NCBI RefSeq assembly: GCF_900113445.1
Contig: NZ_FOPJ01000009.1
Span: 38,394-102,393, forward strand
DNA: 64,000 bases
Origin: Corynebacterium spheniscorum
GTDB lineage: Bacteria > Actinomycetota > Actinomycetes > Mycobacteriales > Mycobacteriaceae
Direction of reading: 5' to 3'
This document shows, in pieces, positions 50,195 through 61,248 of the stretch; position 1 is the stretch's first letter, and each line of letters begins with the position of its first letter. A program made the position numbers and the translations under genes. Below the pieces are notes generated by a model that saw only the letters and a list, made by a program, of their open reading frames with translations, ran no database searches and was not told the DNA's origin.

Positions 50195-51865
50195 TCAGTG
50201 TAGGCCAATGATTCCGCGACGTTTCAACATCCACCACAAACTCGCCAAAATAATGGCGCTGGCGATGACGAAACCGCTGTAGATAGTAAAGACGGTAAGC
50301 GGGGGTAAGCCCAGGCCACGGGGGAGAACGAGGAAGCTGAAGACCGCGGAGTAGGCGACTACTGCGGTGCGGAAAAACATTCGGTTGGCCCAGGCGGCGA
50401 GCGGGACGATGGCCCAGAGCATGTACCAGGGTTGCACCACGGGGAAGAGGATGACGAGGATGAAGGTGCCGACACCGTAGGCACCAACGGGGTGGATCAC
50501 CCCGCGGAAGGTGGCTAGCAGCATGCGGATGATGAAGGCCCCGGCAACAGCAACCCCGGCTCCGCGGGTGAAGTAGAGGATGGCTTCGGTGTGGTCTCCA
50601 AGTCCAAGGATCATGCCGAACCAGCCGGCGATAACCCCGGTGGCGGTACTCAGTGATAACCAGGAACGCACACTGACTGCGCCGCCTTGGCCGGTGATCC
50701 AACCCAGGCCAATGCCGGTGAGCCAGGTAACCAGCACCACAGCCAGGACCAGCATGAGGGCATGGGCAAGGGCAGAGAGAATCACGGCGGCCGGCCCGGG
50801 GAGGCGTTGGGCCATGAGCCGGGCGACGGCCATGCCGACGAATCCGAGGGCAATGAACCCGGTTACTTTCACCATTCCCGCGCCGGCAATTAAGAAGGTG
50901 CAGCAAACCCATAAACCTGCGGCCTGAAGGCGCAGCATGCCGGAGCCCTCGATCTCGGGGGAAGCAAGTGACCATTTATCTACCGCGCGGAAACCTAACT
51001 CCAGGCCGGGCAACATGAGGCCTAATAAAATGGCTTCATTATGGATGCCGCCGATGAGGTGCATGATGGTGAGCGGATTGAGGATGCCGAGCCAGAGTGC
51101 GGAGGCGGGGTTGACGTGGCAGCGGCGGGCGAGGACGACGACGCCCCAGCCGGCAGCGGCGATGCCGATGACGCTGAGGATGCGGTGGGCGATGACGCCG
51201 AGGAGGATGGAATCGGCGGTGACGCGCGAGATGAGCGCCGCGAGCCACATGGCGACGGGACCATAGGGGGAGGGGGAGTGTGACCAGATGAAGGGGACCG
51301 AGCGTGCGAGGTGATTATCGGGGCCGAGGAGATCGACGGGGCCGGCGGAATAGGGGTCTAAGCCGTGGGCGACGATGGAGCCTTGGGCGAGGTAGGAGTA
51401 AATATCTTGAGTGAAAAGCGGGGCGGTGAGAATGATGGGGAGCACCCAGGCGATATAGGTGCGCCGCAGCATGCCGAGGTCAACGCTGGCGCGGGCGCGC
51501 GGGATAATGGCGACGAAGGGGCCCATGAGTGCCCAGGCGACGACCACTAATCCCACCCCGATGAGCACCATCATGGAGGAGGTTTGGAGCATTCGGGAGA
51601 GTAGTGAACCGCCGGGGAAGCTATTCCAGGGGTTATCGACCACCGGGAGGGCGCCGGCACCGAGGGCACCGAAGCTTAAGAGCAGGCAGCCGAGGGTGCC
51701 GAGCCAACGCAGGATGGCAAAGCGTGTGAGTTCTTGGGCGGAAAGCCGGATGGTGGGGGAGGTGTGCAGCCCGGAGATGGCACCAATGAGTGGTGATTCG
51801 CTGTGCAGTGCAGCGGAGCGAGAACCTGCGGTCCCGATCTGGGGCAGGGGAAGGCGGCGAGTCAC
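50195..51865 (-). CDS. mptB: alpha-(1->6)-mannopyranosyltransferase MptB
   Basis: GT-C membrane glycosyltransferase that uses polyprenyl-phosphomannose to begin the mannan core of lipomannan and lipoarabinomannan in Corynebacteriales. 556 residues and about 13 membrane helices; the first outer loop has the GT-C acidic motif in FTQDIYSYLAQGSIVAHGLDPYS near residue 155. HSPSPYGPVAMWL near residue 195 is also typical. It reads away from sufR, and GTG 51865 starts the five-gene minus-strand unit. Presence of this gene is strong evidence for a mycolata host. Confidence 0.9.
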   Translation of the reverse strand: MTRRLPLPQIGTAGSRSAALHSESPLIGAISGLHTSPTIRLSAQELTRFAILRWLGTLGCLLLSFGALGAGALPVVDNPWNSFPGGSLLSRMLQTSSMMVLIGVGLVVVAWALMGPFVAIIPRARASVDLGMLRRTYIAWVLPIILTAPLFTQDIYSYLAQGSIVAHGLDPYSAGPVDLLGPDNHLARSVPFIWSHSPSPYGPVAMWLAALISRVTADSILLGVIAHRILSVIGIAAAGWGVVVLARRCHVNPASALWLGILNPLTIMHLIGGIHNEAILLGLMLPGLELGFRAVDKWSLASPEIEGSGMLRLQAAGLWVCCTFLIAGAGMVKVTGFIALGFVGMAVARLMAQRLPGPAAVILSALAHALMLVLAVVLVTWLTGIGLGWITGQGGAVSVRSWLSLSTATGVIAGWFGMILGLGDHTEAILYFTRGAGVAVAGAFIIRMLLATFRGVIHPVGAYGVGTFILVILFPVVQPWYMLWAIVPLAAWANRMFFRTAVVAYSAVFSFLVLPRGLGLPPLTVFTIYSGFVIASAIILASLWWMLKRRGIIGLH

Positions 51866-52100
51866 GAGCGCTATTCTACGTGGCTTGCTTCGCCGCCATG
51901 GCCTGCGAGTATGACGCCTGCCACATTTCCTTTTTCTTGGGCCTAGCGAGTGTCAATAAATGGGGGCGAAAGCGGTAGTGTTGGACAGCGCGACAGAATT
52001 AGAGCACACTGTTGTTGTCTAAAGCCCACAAGGCCGGCGACGTCCTCGCTATCAAAAGGTGGATGTCTTCGGCCATTAAGCATGAAGGGAGGTGTGCGGT
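51866..52100 (+). promoter_or_regulatory. mptB-sufR divergent region
   Basis: 235 bases between divergent starts; it must hold promoters for both units. GGAGG at 52089-52093 is the sufR ribosome site. The stretch ACACTGTTGTTGTC near 52007-52020 and ACAG/CTGT pairs nearby are weak candidates for SufR self-regulation, but I see no convincing dyad and no DtxR-type box. Confidence 0.3.
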
Positions 52101-52772
52101 ATGGATACCTTTGGGAATACGCGGCAGGAAATTATGCTGCGTTTGCTTCACGATGGTCCGCTTACCGCCTCCGACCTAGGTGCCGGGCTGGGGCTTTCCG
52201 CCGCCGGCGTGAGACGCCACCTGGACATTCTCGTCGACGACGGGCTAGCGGAAGTGGTTACCCACCGCCACCGCGGCTCGCGTGGTCGCCCCGCGAAAGC
52301 TTTTCGGCTCACTGACGCGGGCCGGAATCGCTTTGGTCACGACTACGACAACCTCGCCGCCTTGGCGCTGAGTTCTCTCCGGGAAGCTGGAGGGGACGAG
52401 GCAGTGAGGACCTTCGCTCGCCGCCGCATTAGGGAAATCTTGGGCGATATCGCTGAAGATATTGATGCCACGGATCCTGATGCGGTGGAGGCCACAGCCC
52501 GGGCCTTAGCGGAACAACTCGGTCAACACGGTTATGCCACCACGGTGAGCCATGTTGGCCACGGCATTCAGTTGTGCCAACACCACTGTCCGATTTCGCA
52601 TGTTGCCGCGGAGTTCCCGGAAATTTGCGAAGCCGAACGCGAATTTATTGCCGAGGCACTCGGACGACATGTGCAGGCGCTGGCGACCATTGTGGAAGGC
52701 CATGGCGTGTGCACAACCAATATTCCACTGACACCCATTCACCACTCTCCTTCAGAAAGGAGCGGATCTTGA
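52101..52772 (+). CDS. sufR: SufR, Fe-S cluster-binding repressor of the suf operon
   Basis: ArsR/DeoR-like winged-helix regulator that binds an Fe-S cluster and represses the suf operon when clusters suffice. 223 residues: N-terminal HTH ([21 protein letters not shown], residues 20-45, then DGLAEV), and C-terminal cysteine region with [21 protein letters not shown] and [10 protein letters not shown], the expected cluster ligands. I chose ATG 52101 with GGAGG eight bases upstream. Its TGA overlaps the sufB TTG start, so it is the first gene of sufRBDCSUT. Confidence 0.95.
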   Translation: MDTFGNTRQEIMLRLLHDGPLTASDLGAGLGLSAAGVRRHLDILVDDGLAEVVTHRHRGSRGRPAKAFRLTDAGRNRFGHDYDNLAALALSSLREAGGDEAVRTFARRRIREILGDIAEDIDATDPDAVEATARALAEQLGQHGYATTVSHVGHGIQLCQHHCPISHVAAEFPEICEAEREFIAEALGRHVQALATIVEGHGVCTTNIPLTPIHHSPSERSGS

Positions 52773-54235
52773 CCCAGGCGATGCAGAACAACCCAGTTAG
52801 TCCCGCCCCCGCCCCTGCGGCCAACCCGCAAAGTGATGAGGAGATTATCTCCTCAATCGGGCCTTATAACTATGGCTGGCATGACTCTGACGCCGCCGGT
52901 GCGGCAGCCAGGCGCGGCTTGGACGCAGATGTTGTGCGGGATATTTCCGCCAAGAAAGATGAACCCGAGTGGATGCTTGAGCAACGCCTCAAGGCCCTCG
53001 AGATCTTTGAGAAGAAACCCTTGCCCACCTGGGGTGCTGATCTCTCCGGCATCGATTTCGACAATATTAAATACTTCGTGCGTTCCACCGAGGAACAAGC
53101 CACCAGCTGGGAGGAATTGCCCGAAGATATTCGCAATACCTACGACAAGCTAGGCATCCCGGAGGCTGAAAAGCAGCGCCTGGTTGCTGGTGTGGCCGCA
53201 CAATATGAGTCCGAAGTTGTGTACCACCAGATCCGCGAGGACCTGGAAAGCCAGGGCGTGATCTTCTTAGATACCGATACCGCGCTGAAGGAATGCCCGG
53301 AGCTCTTTAAGGAATACTTCGGCACCGTTATCCCGGCTGGCGATAATAAGTTCTCGGCACTGAACTCCGCAGTGTGGTCCGGCGGTTCCTTCGTGTACGT
53401 CCCCAAGGGCGTGCATGTGGATATTCCGCTGCAGGCTTATTTCCGCATTAATACCGAAAACATGGGGCAGTTTGAGCGCACCCTCATCATCGTGGATGAG
53501 GACGCTTATGTTCACTATGTGGAAGGTTGCACTGCGCCGATCTATAAATCTGACTCGCTGCACTCCGCAGTTGTCGAAATTATTGTGAAGAAGGGCGGCC
53601 GCTGCCGCTACACCACCATCCAAAACTGGTCGAATAACGTTTATAACCTGGTCACCAAGCGCACCCGCTGCGAAGAGGGCGCCACCATGGAATGGGTCGA
53701 TGGCAATATCGGCTCCAAGGTGACCATGAAGTATCCGGCCGTGTGGATGACCGGTCCTTATGCCCGTGGCGAGGTGCTCTCGGTGGCTTTCGCTGGTGAA
53801 GGCCAATACCAGGACACCGGCGCCAAGATGGTGCACATGGCCCCGCACACCTCCTCCAATATTGTTTCCAAGTCGGTGGCTCGTTCCGGTGGCCGCGCAG
53901 CTTATCGTGGCCTGGTGCAGGTCACCGCTAGCTCGCACCACTGCACCTCCAATGTGGAGTGCGATGCGCTGCTGGTGGACAATATTTCGCGCTCGGATAC
54001 CTACCCCTATAACGACATCCGGAATGACCACGTGTCCTTAGGCCACGAGGCCACGGTGTCGCAGGTATCTGAGGAACAACTCTTCTACTTGATGAGCCGC
54101 GGTATCGCTGAAGATGAAGCTATGGCCATGATTGTGCGTGGCTTCGTTGAGCCGATCGCCAAGGAATTGCCGATGGAATATGCCCTTGAGCTCAACCGGC
54201 TCATCGAATTGCAGATGGAAGGATCGGTGGGCTAA
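52769..54235 (+). CDS. sufB: Fe-S cluster assembly protein SufB
   Basis: Scaffold core of the SufBCD complex. TTG 52769 overlaps the sufR stop (TTGA) and has AAAGGAG six bases upstream, giving 488 residues that start (M)TQAMQNN; ATG 52781, four codons later, is possible. Motifs seen: [17 protein letters not shown] near residue 33, [18 protein letters not shown] near residue 210, EGCTAPIY (conserved Cys) near residue 253 and [17 protein letters not shown] near residue 370. No intein interrupts the gene, unlike in Mycobacterium tuberculosis. Confidence 0.97.
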   Translation: MTQAMQNNPVSPAPAPAANPQSDEEIISSIGPYNYGWHDSDAAGAAARRGLDADVVRDISAKKDEPEWMLEQRLKALEIFEKKPLPTWGADLSGIDFDNIKYFVRSTEEQATSWEELPEDIRNTYDKLGIPEAEKQRLVAGVAAQYESEVVYHQIREDLESQGVIFLDTDTALKECPELFKEYFGTVIPAGDNKFSALNSAVWSGGSFVYVPKGVHVDIPLQAYFRINTENMGQFERTLIIVDEDAYVHYVEGCTAPIYKSDSLHSAVVEIIVKKGGRCRYTTIQNWSNNVYNLVTKRTRCEEGATMEWVDGNIGSKVTMKYPAVWMTGPYARGEVLSVAFAGEGQYQDTGAKMVHMAPHTSSNIVSKSVARSGGRAAYRGLVQVTASSHHCTSNVECDALLVDNISRSDTYPYNDIRNDHVSLGHEATVSQVSEEQLFYLMSRGIAEDEAMAMIVRGFVEPIAKELPMEYALELNRLIELQMEGSVG

Positions 54236-55399
54236 ATGGCCGAACTCGTTAAAAACGCCACGCCGCATAACAACAAGGGCGATATCTTTACCTCCGGTGA
54301 TGTCAATGAATTTGATGTCCCGCGCGGCCGTGATGAAGTGTGGCGCTTCGTTTCGCTGCGTCGCCTGCGTGGCCTGCATGATGGCAGCTTCGCCCCGGCC
54401 ACCACTCAAGATATTGAGATCACGGTGCCAGAAGGCGTGACCTCTGAGATCGTGCCGGCAAGCGATCCGCGCCTAGGATCTGCTGGTGCCCCGGTGGACC
54501 GCGTGGGCGCTCAGGCCTGGACCTCCATGGAAGAGGCCGCAGTGATCACCGTGCCCAAGAACTGCGTGGCCGAAGAGGCCATTGTCGTGCAGGTCAAGGG
54601 CAAGGGCTTGGATGTGACCAGCTTTGGTGCCATCCACATCGACGTAGAAGCCGGCGCTGATGCCACTGTGCTGCTGCACTACACCGGTTCTGGCACGCAC
54701 GCCGACAATGTTGAGGTGAAGGTGGGCGATAATGCCCGCCTGACGCTGATCACTGATGCCAACTGGGACGACGATGCCGTGCATCTTTCTAACCAGTGGG
54801 CTGAGCTCGGCCGTGATGCGGTGCTGCGCCAAACCGCCGCCGTATTCGGTGGCAACACTGTGCGCTTGATTCCCCGGGTAGTGTTTACCGCTCCAGGTGC
54901 TGACGCAGAACTATTGGGCGTCTACTTTGCTGATGATGGCCAATACTTCGAGCAGCGCTTGTTGGTGGACCACGCGGTACCGAATTGCCGCTCCAATGTC
55001 ATGTACAAGGGTGCCCTGCAGGCCGATAAGGACTCCAAGCTGCCGGATACCCGCACCGCCTGGGTGGGTGATGTGCTGATTCGCGCTAATGCTCAAGGCA
55101 CTGACACCTATGAGGTGAACCGCAACCTGGTGCTTTCCGAAGGTGCCCGCGCTGATGCGGTGCCGAACCTGGAAATCGAAACCGGTGAAATTGTTGGTGC
55201 CGGCCACGCCGCCACCGTCGGCCGTTTCGATGATGAGCACCTCTTCTACCTCATGGCCCGCGGTATCCCGGAGAAGGAAGCCCGCCGCCTGATTGTGCGC
55301 GGATTTTTCTCCGAGGTCATCAATAAGCTACCGGTGGAATCGCTGCGCGAGGAACTCGAGTCCCGAGTGGCCCGCGAGCTAGAAACCGTCGGTATCTAA
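54236..55399 (+). CDS. sufD: Fe-S cluster assembly protein SufD
   Basis: Partner of SufB in the SufBC2D scaffold. 387 residues, starting right after the sufB stop. Conserved C-terminal features: VDHAVPNCRSNVMYKGALQ (His of the Suf scaffold) near residue 247, NRNLVLSEGARADAVPNLEIE near residue 297, and GHAATVGRFDDEHLFYLMARGI near residue 323, shared in pattern with SufB. The N-terminal 100 residues are the variable part of the family. Confidence 0.96.
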   Translation: MAELVKNATPHNNKGDIFTSGDVNEFDVPRGRDEVWRFVSLRRLRGLHDGSFAPATTQDIEITVPEGVTSEIVPASDPRLGSAGAPVDRVGAQAWTSMEEAAVITVPKNCVAEEAIVVQVKGKGLDVTSFGAIHIDVEAGADATVLLHYTGSGTHADNVEVKVGDNARLTLITDANWDDDAVHLSNQWAELGRDAVLRQTAAVFGGNTVRLIPRVVFTAPGADAELLGVYFADDGQYFEQRLLVDHAVPNCRSNVMYKGALQADKDSKLPDTRTAWVGDVLIRANAQGTDTYEVNRNLVLSEGARADAVPNLEIETGEIVGAGHAATVGRFDDEHLFYLMARGIPEKEARRLIVRGFFSEVINKLPVESLREELESRVARELETVGI

Positions 55400-55436
55400 G
55401 CACTGTTTTCATCACCCAACTGAAAGAACCCTGCTC

Positions 55437-57441
<2,005 letters not shown>

Positions 57442-57442
<1 letters not shown>

Positions 57443-57900
57443 TGAGCCTGGAGTCCATGTACCAGGAAGTGATCCTGGATCACTATAAGAACCCGCGCTA
57501 TGCGGGGCTGCGTGACCCCTATGAAGCTGAAGTACACCACGTTAACCCCAGCTGCGGGGATGAATTAACGCTGCGCGTCCGCCTTTCTGAAGATGGCCGC
57601 ACCGTGGAAGATGTCTCCTATGACGCTGAAGGGTGTTCCATCTCCCAGGCCTCGACCTCGGTGATGGCAGAAGAGATTATTGGTCTGCCACTGGATGAGG
57701 CGATGAAGAAGTTGGAAAACTTCGAGGAGATGATTACCTCGCGCGGCACCAAACCAGGTGATGAAGAGATCATTGGTGATGGTGCTGCTTTTAGCGGGGT
57801 GGCGAAATTCCCGGCACGAGTCAAGTGTGCTCTTCTAGGCTGGAAAGCATTCCAGGCGGCCACCGCGGACGCCCTAGAGAAGAAAGGCCAAGATGTCTGA
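57442..57900 (+). CDS. sufU: SufU zinc-dependent sulfurtransferase
   Basis: Accepts sulfur from SufS and passes it to the scaffold. 152 residues with the zinc ligands Cys38 and Asp40 (NPSCGDEL), Cys65 (EGCSISQAS) and Cys129 (RVKCALLGWKAF). Length and the insertion between the second and third ligands fit SufU rather than IscU. Starts at the sufS stop (TGATG) and overlaps sufT by eight bases. Confidence 0.96.
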
Positions 57901-58273
57901 GAATAGCTCCTCGAACTTCGGCAAAGTACCGGATCGTCCCGAACAAACCCCTGAGCAAGAATCCCTCGCATTTGATGTGCGGGAATATATGCACGATGTG
58001 ATTGACCCAGAACTAGGCATCAATGTGGTGGACCTAGGCTTGGTCTACGACGTGTGGATTGAAAATGAGAAGGATGCGGTTGTGAATATGACCCTGACTT
58101 CTCCGGCTTGCCCACTGACCGATGTGCTGGAAGAGCAAGCTGAAATGGCTGTGGTGGGAAGCGGAACGGCGAGTTCCTTACGCATCAATTGGGTGTGGAA
58201 TCCGCCATGGGGGCCGCACATGATTACTGAAGATGGGCGCGAGCAGCTTCGAGCTCTCGGATTCTCGGTATAA
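57893..58273 (+). CDS. sufT: SufT-like DUF59/MIP18 family protein
   Basis: Fe-S maturation factor of the MIP18 (DUF59) family; helps transfer clusters under high demand in other Gram-positives. 126 residues with VIDPELGINVVDLGLVYDV near residue 35, the conserved cysteine in MTLTSPACPLTDVLEEQ near residue 68 and the C-terminal WVWNPPWGPHMITEDG. Overlaps sufU by eight bases and ends the operon 27 bases before its terminator. Confidence 0.95.
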   Translation: MSENSSSNFGKVPDRPEQTPEQESLAFDVREYMHDVIDPELGINVVDLGLVYDVWIENEKDAVVNMTLTSPACPLTDVLEEQAEMAVVGSGTASSLRINWVWNPPWGPHMITEDGREQLRALGFSV

Positions 58274-58300
58274 AACGAAGCAGGTGCGGCAAAGCTGCAC

Positions 58301-58365
58301 GCACGCCTCCGCGTGATCAATGCCTGGAACCCCCAGGCACCGGATCTCGGGAGGCGTGCTTTTTT
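58301..58365 (+). terminator. terminator of the suf operon
   Basis: Outer 10-bp perfect stem GCACGCCTCC (58301-58310) / GGAGGCGTGC (58350-58359), inner 7-bp stem TGCCTGG (58321-58327) / CCAGGCA (58333-58339), then TTTTTT. It also separates the operon from the convergent permease gene, which ends at 58368. Confidence 0.92.
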
Positions 58366-58367
58366 AG

Positions 58368-59885
58368 TTAAATATCTTTGAGGCGAGCCATATCGCGGGA
58401 CAGATCGGCCTCGGCGGGGTCAATAGTCCGGGAACCAGTTTTGAGTTTGTGGCCGAACCAGAGCGCGAAGAAGCAGGGAATGCCCAGGTAGGGGGCGAGG
58501 ACGGAGAAGAGTCCTTCACCGGAAGTGACCGGCTCATAGGCTTGACCGATGACCACGACGACGCAGAGCACGAGGGCGATGACCGCGCCGGCGGGGAAGA
58601 AGCTGGAGCGGTAGGGCAGGGAATCGAGCGAGACGCCTTGGGCGGCGAGGGCTTTGCGGAAACGGTAGTGGCTCCAAGAGATGCCCATCCAGGTGATGAA
58701 GCCGGCGAGCGCGGAGAGCGTGAGGAGGAATTCATAGGCGGCGCCATCTCCCACGAGGGAGGTGATGAAGCCGAACATGCCGATGCAGGTGGTGGCGACC
58801 AGGGCTCGCATGGGGACGTGGTGACTCGATAGCTTGCCGAAGAATCGTGGGGCGTGGCCTTGGCGGGCGAGCGCGAAGAGCATGCGGGTGGAGGCGAAGA
58901 GACCAGAGTTGCCGGCGGAGAGCACCGAGGTGAGGATGACGGCATTCATGATCGCGGCGGCGGAGGCGATGCCGGCGCGGTGGAAAACCAAGGTGAAAGG
59001 CGAGATGGCGATATTGGTTTCCGAGGCGTTGAGCAGGTTCGGGTCGGTGTAGGAAATGAGGAAGCCGATGACGGCGATGGCACCGATGTAGAAGAGCATG
59101 ATGCGCCAGAAGATGGTGCGGATGGCGCGGGGGATGGTTTTCTCGGGGTTCTCGGCTTCGCCGGCGGCGACACCGACGAGCTCGGTGCCCTGGAAGGCGT
59201 AGGAGGCGGCGATGAAGACCATGAAGAGACCAGAGGTGCCATTGACGAAGGGGGCGTCGCCCTTGGTCCAATTCTCGAAGCCGGGGGACTGGCCGCCCAT
59301 GATGCCGAAGATCATAGCGATGCCGATGACCAGGAAGACCAGCACGGTGGTGACCTTGATGGCGGCGAACCAGAATTCGCCTTCGCCATAGGCGCGGGAG
59401 CTCAGCGCGTTGAGACCAAAGAGGAGGGCGAGGAAGAGTGCCGACCAGACGATTGAAGGCACGCCGGGGAGCCAGTACTTCATGACCAGGGCGGCGGCCA
59501 CGAGTTCGGCGGCGACGGTGATGGCCCAGTTGAACCAATAATTCCAGCCCATGGCGAAGCCAAAGGAGGGGGAGACGAAGCGGGTGCCGTATTCCTGGAA
59601 GGAGCCGGCGACGGGGAGGTAGGCGGCCATTTCGCCGAGGGATTGCATGACCAACCAGACCATAATGCCGATGAGGGCGTAGGCGAGGAGGGCGCCGCCG
59701 GGGCCGGCTTGGGAAATGGTGGCGCCGGAGGCCACGAAGAGGCCGGTGCCGATTGCGCCGCCGATGGCGATCATATTGAGGTGGCGGGCGTGGAGGCTGC
59801 GGCGGAGTTGGGGTTGTTCTTTAGTTGCTGTGGTTGTTGTTGCGTTGTTTAGGGCGTTGTGGGGAGTGTTGTTTGGGGTAGACAC
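58368..59885 (-). CDS. lysP: LysP-like amino acid permease (APC family)
   Basis: Proton-coupled amino acid uptake protein with 12 predicted membrane helices, 505 residues. It resembles E. coli LysP throughout: RHLNMIAIGGAIGTGLFVASG near residue 33, GWNYWFNWAITVAAELVAA near residue 113, FQGTELVGVAAGEAENPEKTIPRA near residue 230 and NAVILTSVLSAGNSGLFASTRML near residue 315. Lysine is the likely substrate, but other cationic or related amino acids cannot be excluded, so the symbol is provisional. GTG 59885 follows CCGGT only, with no good ribosome site. The 25-residue N-terminus is Asn/Thr-rich (NNATTTTATKE). Confidence 0.82.
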   Translation of the reverse strand: MSTPNNTPHNALNNATTTTATKEQPQLRRSLHARHLNMIAIGGAIGTGLFVASGATISQAGPGGALLAYALIGIMVWLVMQSLGEMAAYLPVAGSFQEYGTRFVSPSFGFAMGWNYWFNWAITVAAELVAAALVMKYWLPGVPSIVWSALFLALLFGLNALSSRAYGEGEFWFAAIKVTTVLVFLVIGIAMIFGIMGGQSPGFENWTKGDAPFVNGTSGLFMVFIAASYAFQGTELVGVAAGEAENPEKTIPRAIRTIFWRIMLFYIGAIAVIGFLISYTDPNLLNASETNIAISPFTLVFHRAGIASAAAIMNAVILTSVLSAGNSGLFASTRMLFALARQGHAPRFFGKLSSHHVPMRALVATTCIGMFGFITSLVGDGAAYEFLLTLSALAGFITWMGISWSHYRFRKALAAQGVSLDSLPYRSSFFPAGAVIALVLCVVVVIGQAYEPVTSGEGLFSVLAPYLGIPCFFALWFGHKLKTGSRTIDPAEADLSRDMARLKDI

Positions 59886-59923
59886 CGGGGGTCTTTCTGC
59901 GTGTGTTTTTAGTCCGGGTGCGC

Positions 59924-59967
59924 TGCGGGCTTGGGTGGCCTGCGGGCTTGGGTGGCCTGCGGGCTTG
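59924..59967 (+). repeat. 17-bp tandem repeat, 2.6 copies
   Basis: The unit TGCGGGCTTGGGTGGCC occurs at 59924-59940 and 59941-59957, followed by ten bases of a third copy (59958-59967). It lies in the 204-base non-coding gap upstream of the permease gene, within its probable promoter or leader on the minus strand. Confidence 0.9.
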
Positions 59968-60089
59968 AGGACACCTAGAGGACGCCGCGCATGGGAAGTT
60001 TGGGCTGAACTGGGTGATGCGACGCGCGCGAAAGGTAAAGCTGAGGTTTGGGGTATGTATGTTGACCGGAATATGGTAGCGCTGAGGGG

Positions 60090-61214
60090 TTATGTGCACG
60101 GGGAATAGGCGCCTAAAGAAAGCGTGGTGTAGAGAATTTCACGTTTTATGCGGTTGCGGGGTTGAGCCGCAAGTTTGGTGATAAACCGCAGCATACTGGC
60201 GGTTGTGGCGGCTACATTGCCGTGCAGATAGCCGAAAATATGGCGTTCGGGTAGATCGAAGAAGGTGTCGAAGAATACCCGGAAAGGGGTGGGGTTAAGA
60301 GAAAGAAGCACATCAAGCCCGCAGCGGCGTAGGAAGTGCAGGAGCTTGAGATGTACGTTTTGCGGGGTGGCGTCGAGGGTGCGGTCGATGGCGGCGAGGG
60401 ACATGCCGATGCTGTATCCCGTGGCTGGGTGCAGGTAGCCACCGCGGGCACCGAAGCTGAGGGTGCCGGGGGGATCGGTGGGGATGTGGGTGGGCCCGAG
60501 GGGGAAGTTCACTTGGTCCGTAGCAATAGCTTTGGCGGAGTCGATTCCTAGGCGCTGCAGGCGGGTGTGCAGCATGTCGGTGAGCTGCTGGTGGAGGTCT
60601 ATAGGGAGTGGCTCGGGGATGGCGAGGATAGTTTCTTCGAGTAGCCAGGTGCCGTCCCCGAGAGGAATACGGTAATGGAAGGTGGGAGTCGGGCCAGGGA
60701 TGGGGCGAAAGTCCATGAGTACTGCGAAGCGTTCCTGTGGCGGGAGTGCATCCTCGGGGAGGATGATGCCGCTGGCGACCTGGCGGACCGGAAGCGGGTG
60801 CTGTGGTGGGCGGGTATCGATAATGAGGGTGTCGGCTGCGGAGAGTTCGCTGGGGCAGGTAGCGGTGCGGGTAGTGGGGAAGGCTCCGAAGTTACGCAGC
60901 TTAGGGGAGAGCATCACGTACTCACGGTTGAGTTGGCGCCTGCGGCCTTGACTATTAATGAGCCATGGACGGGTGCATGAGCTGATCAGTTCTGGCGGAA
61001 ACCAGTCCGGCAATTGTTCGCGCCAACATCCCATGGTGCTGGGTGTGGAACCTCCCGTGGGATCCCAGCCATGGACCTGGAAGCCGCGCTGTTGAGCTCG
61101 ATAAGCGAAAAGTCGACCGGCAGGGCCCAACCCGAGGACATGGATGATCTTCGAGCTTTGTTTCGGCCTTTGCTTGTTGGTCAGGCGAGCGTGGCGTCGG
61201 GGAGAGCGGCTCAT
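60090..61214 (-). CDS. lycopene-cyclase-like flavoprotein
   Basis: 374 residues, FAD-dependent Rossmann-type protein of the lycopene cyclase (CrtL/CrtY) family. Seen: the dinucleotide motif VLGLGPAGRLFAYRAQQRGFQVHGWDP near residues 22-48, VLMDFRPIPG near residue 170, WLLEETILA near residue 195, and the C-terminal GARGGYLHPATGYSIGMSLAAIDR near residue 285, all typical of beta cyclases. No other carotenoid gene is nearby, and C. glutamicum uses a different heterodimeric CrtYe/CrtYf enzyme, so the substrate is uncertain. ATG 61214 was chosen; the frame stays open to 61382, but that would run into the divergent ABC-F gene, which starts 34 bases away. Confidence 0.78.
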   Translation of the reverse strand: MSRSPRRHARLTNKQRPKQSSKIIHVLGLGPAGRLFAYRAQQRGFQVHGWDPTGGSTPSTMGCWREQLPDWFPPELISSCTRPWLINSQGRRRQLNREYVMLSPKLRNFGAFPTTRTATCPSELSAADTLIIDTRPPQHPLPVRQVASGIILPEDALPPQERFAVLMDFRPIPGPTPTFHYRIPLGDGTWLLEETILAIPEPLPIDLHQQLTDMLHTRLQRLGIDSAKAIATDQVNFPLGPTHIPTDPPGTLSFGARGGYLHPATGYSIGMSLAAIDRTLDATPQNVHLKLLHFLRRCGLDVLLSLNPTPFRVFFDTFFDLPERHIFGYLHGNVAATTASMLRFITKLAAQPRNRIKREILYTTLSLGAYSPCT

Positions 61215-61234
61215 GGAATAAGAGGTTACGCTGA

Positions 61235-61240
61235 TAGACT
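61235..61240 (+). promoter_or_regulatory. -10 element of a possibly leaderless ABC-F transcript
   Basis: TAGACT fits the corynebacterial TANANT -10 pattern and ends eight bases before GTG 61249, so transcription could begin at the start codon. No good -35 is visible. The whole gap to the divergent flavoprotein start is 34 bases. Confidence 0.45.
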
Positions 61241-61248
61241 TTGCCGGC

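Noticed and set aside
51866..52100. DtxR/iron box or clear SufR operator before sufR
   Set aside because: No 19-bp DtxR-like dyad is present and the ACAG/CTGT pairs are too weak to call.
52769..54235. Possible SufB intein
   Set aside because: M. tuberculosis SufB has one, but here the protein is of uninterrupted length (about 488 residues) and lacks intein splicing motifs.
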